A stretch of DNA of 5,901 bases. Source: Bacteroidales bacterium (GTDB taxonomy: Bacteria > Bacteroidota > Bacteroidia > Bacteroidales > Paludibacteraceae). A program made the position numbers and the translations under genes. The stretch's first letter is position 1; the number at the start of each line of letters is the position of its first letter. The notes below the pieces were generated by a model that saw nothing but the letters and a program-made list of their open reading frames with translations, was not told the DNA's origin and ran no database searches. The stretch covers positions 1-5,901 of the forward strand of contig CAAFXN010000129.1 in assembly GCA_900766775.1 (NCBI GenBank), in the 5' to 3' direction. Below are positions 5,863 to 5,901 of the stretch, piece after piece.

Positions 5863-5901
5863 GAATCACCCAAGAATCACCCAAGAATCACCCAAGAATC
5901 A
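5863..5901. repeat. 11-base tandem repeat running off the right edge
   Basis: The unit GAATCACCCAA repeats perfectly at 5863, 5874 and 5885, then breaks off at the edge as GAATCA (5896-5901), giving at least 3.5 copies. On the + strand all three frames of the array are open, so it could encode an 11-residue periodic peptide. An ATG at 5861 opens into it, with an AAAGG only three bases upstream, which is too close for a normal Shine-Dalgarno. On the minus strand each unit contains TGA, so all three frames are closed. It could be a minisatellite, an iteron-like binding array, or the first codons of a repeat protein; the window ends too soon to decide. Confidence 0.85.

Noticed and set aside
5861..5901. 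A CRISPR array at the right edge
   Set aside because: The copies are directly adjacent 11-base units with no spacers, so this is a simple tandem repeat.

Overview
The window reads as a chromosomal stretch from a member of the Bacteroidota, probably order Bacteroidales. The evidence is a near-perfect Bacteroidota-type promoter (TTTG, 20 bases, TAnnTTTG) upstream of ychF, the general absence of Shine-Dalgarno sequences before starts, and the style of the surface-polysaccharide proteins. Genus cannot be settled from the sequence alone. Base composition looks about half G+C in the genes and is very uneven between genes.

Left part (1-3117, + strand): the distal end of a polysaccharide biosynthesis operon. 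It holds the C-terminal part of a Stealth-family sugar-phosphate transferase (cut by the left edge), a GT-B glycosyltransferase of the GT4 type, and two GT-A glycosyltransferases of the GT2 type. Gaps between genes are 3 and 17 bases, and the last pair overlaps by one base (TAATG), so the four are almost certainly co-transcribed. Together they fit assembly of a capsule, O-antigen or exopolysaccharide repeat unit, probably with a phosphodiester-linked sugar contributed by the Stealth enzyme.

Middle (3087-4061, - strand): a complete Na+/Ca2+ exchanger-type antiporter (YrbG family). It converges on the last glycosyltransferase, and the two coding ends overlap by 31 bases, leaving no intergenic terminator.

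Intergenic 4062-4516 has no gene but is dense in structure. A partly duplicated 52-base repeat abuts the yrbG start, and a 208-base imperfect palindrome has G/C-rich arms that carry G-quadruplex motifs on opposite strands. A short perfect hairpin follows the ychF stop.

Right part (4517-5901, - strand): complete ychF (universally conserved OBG-family ATPase/GTPase) with its promoter and a leader containing a 7-base tandem repeat. Beyond the promoter is about 140 bases with no recognised gene, then an 11-base tandem array that runs off the right edge.

The protein-coding content is conventional. The parts least explained by known genes are the intergenic repeats: the palindrome, the duplication before yrbG, the heptads in the ychF leader and the edge array. 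I see no convincing new defence, mobile or RNA-guided system here.
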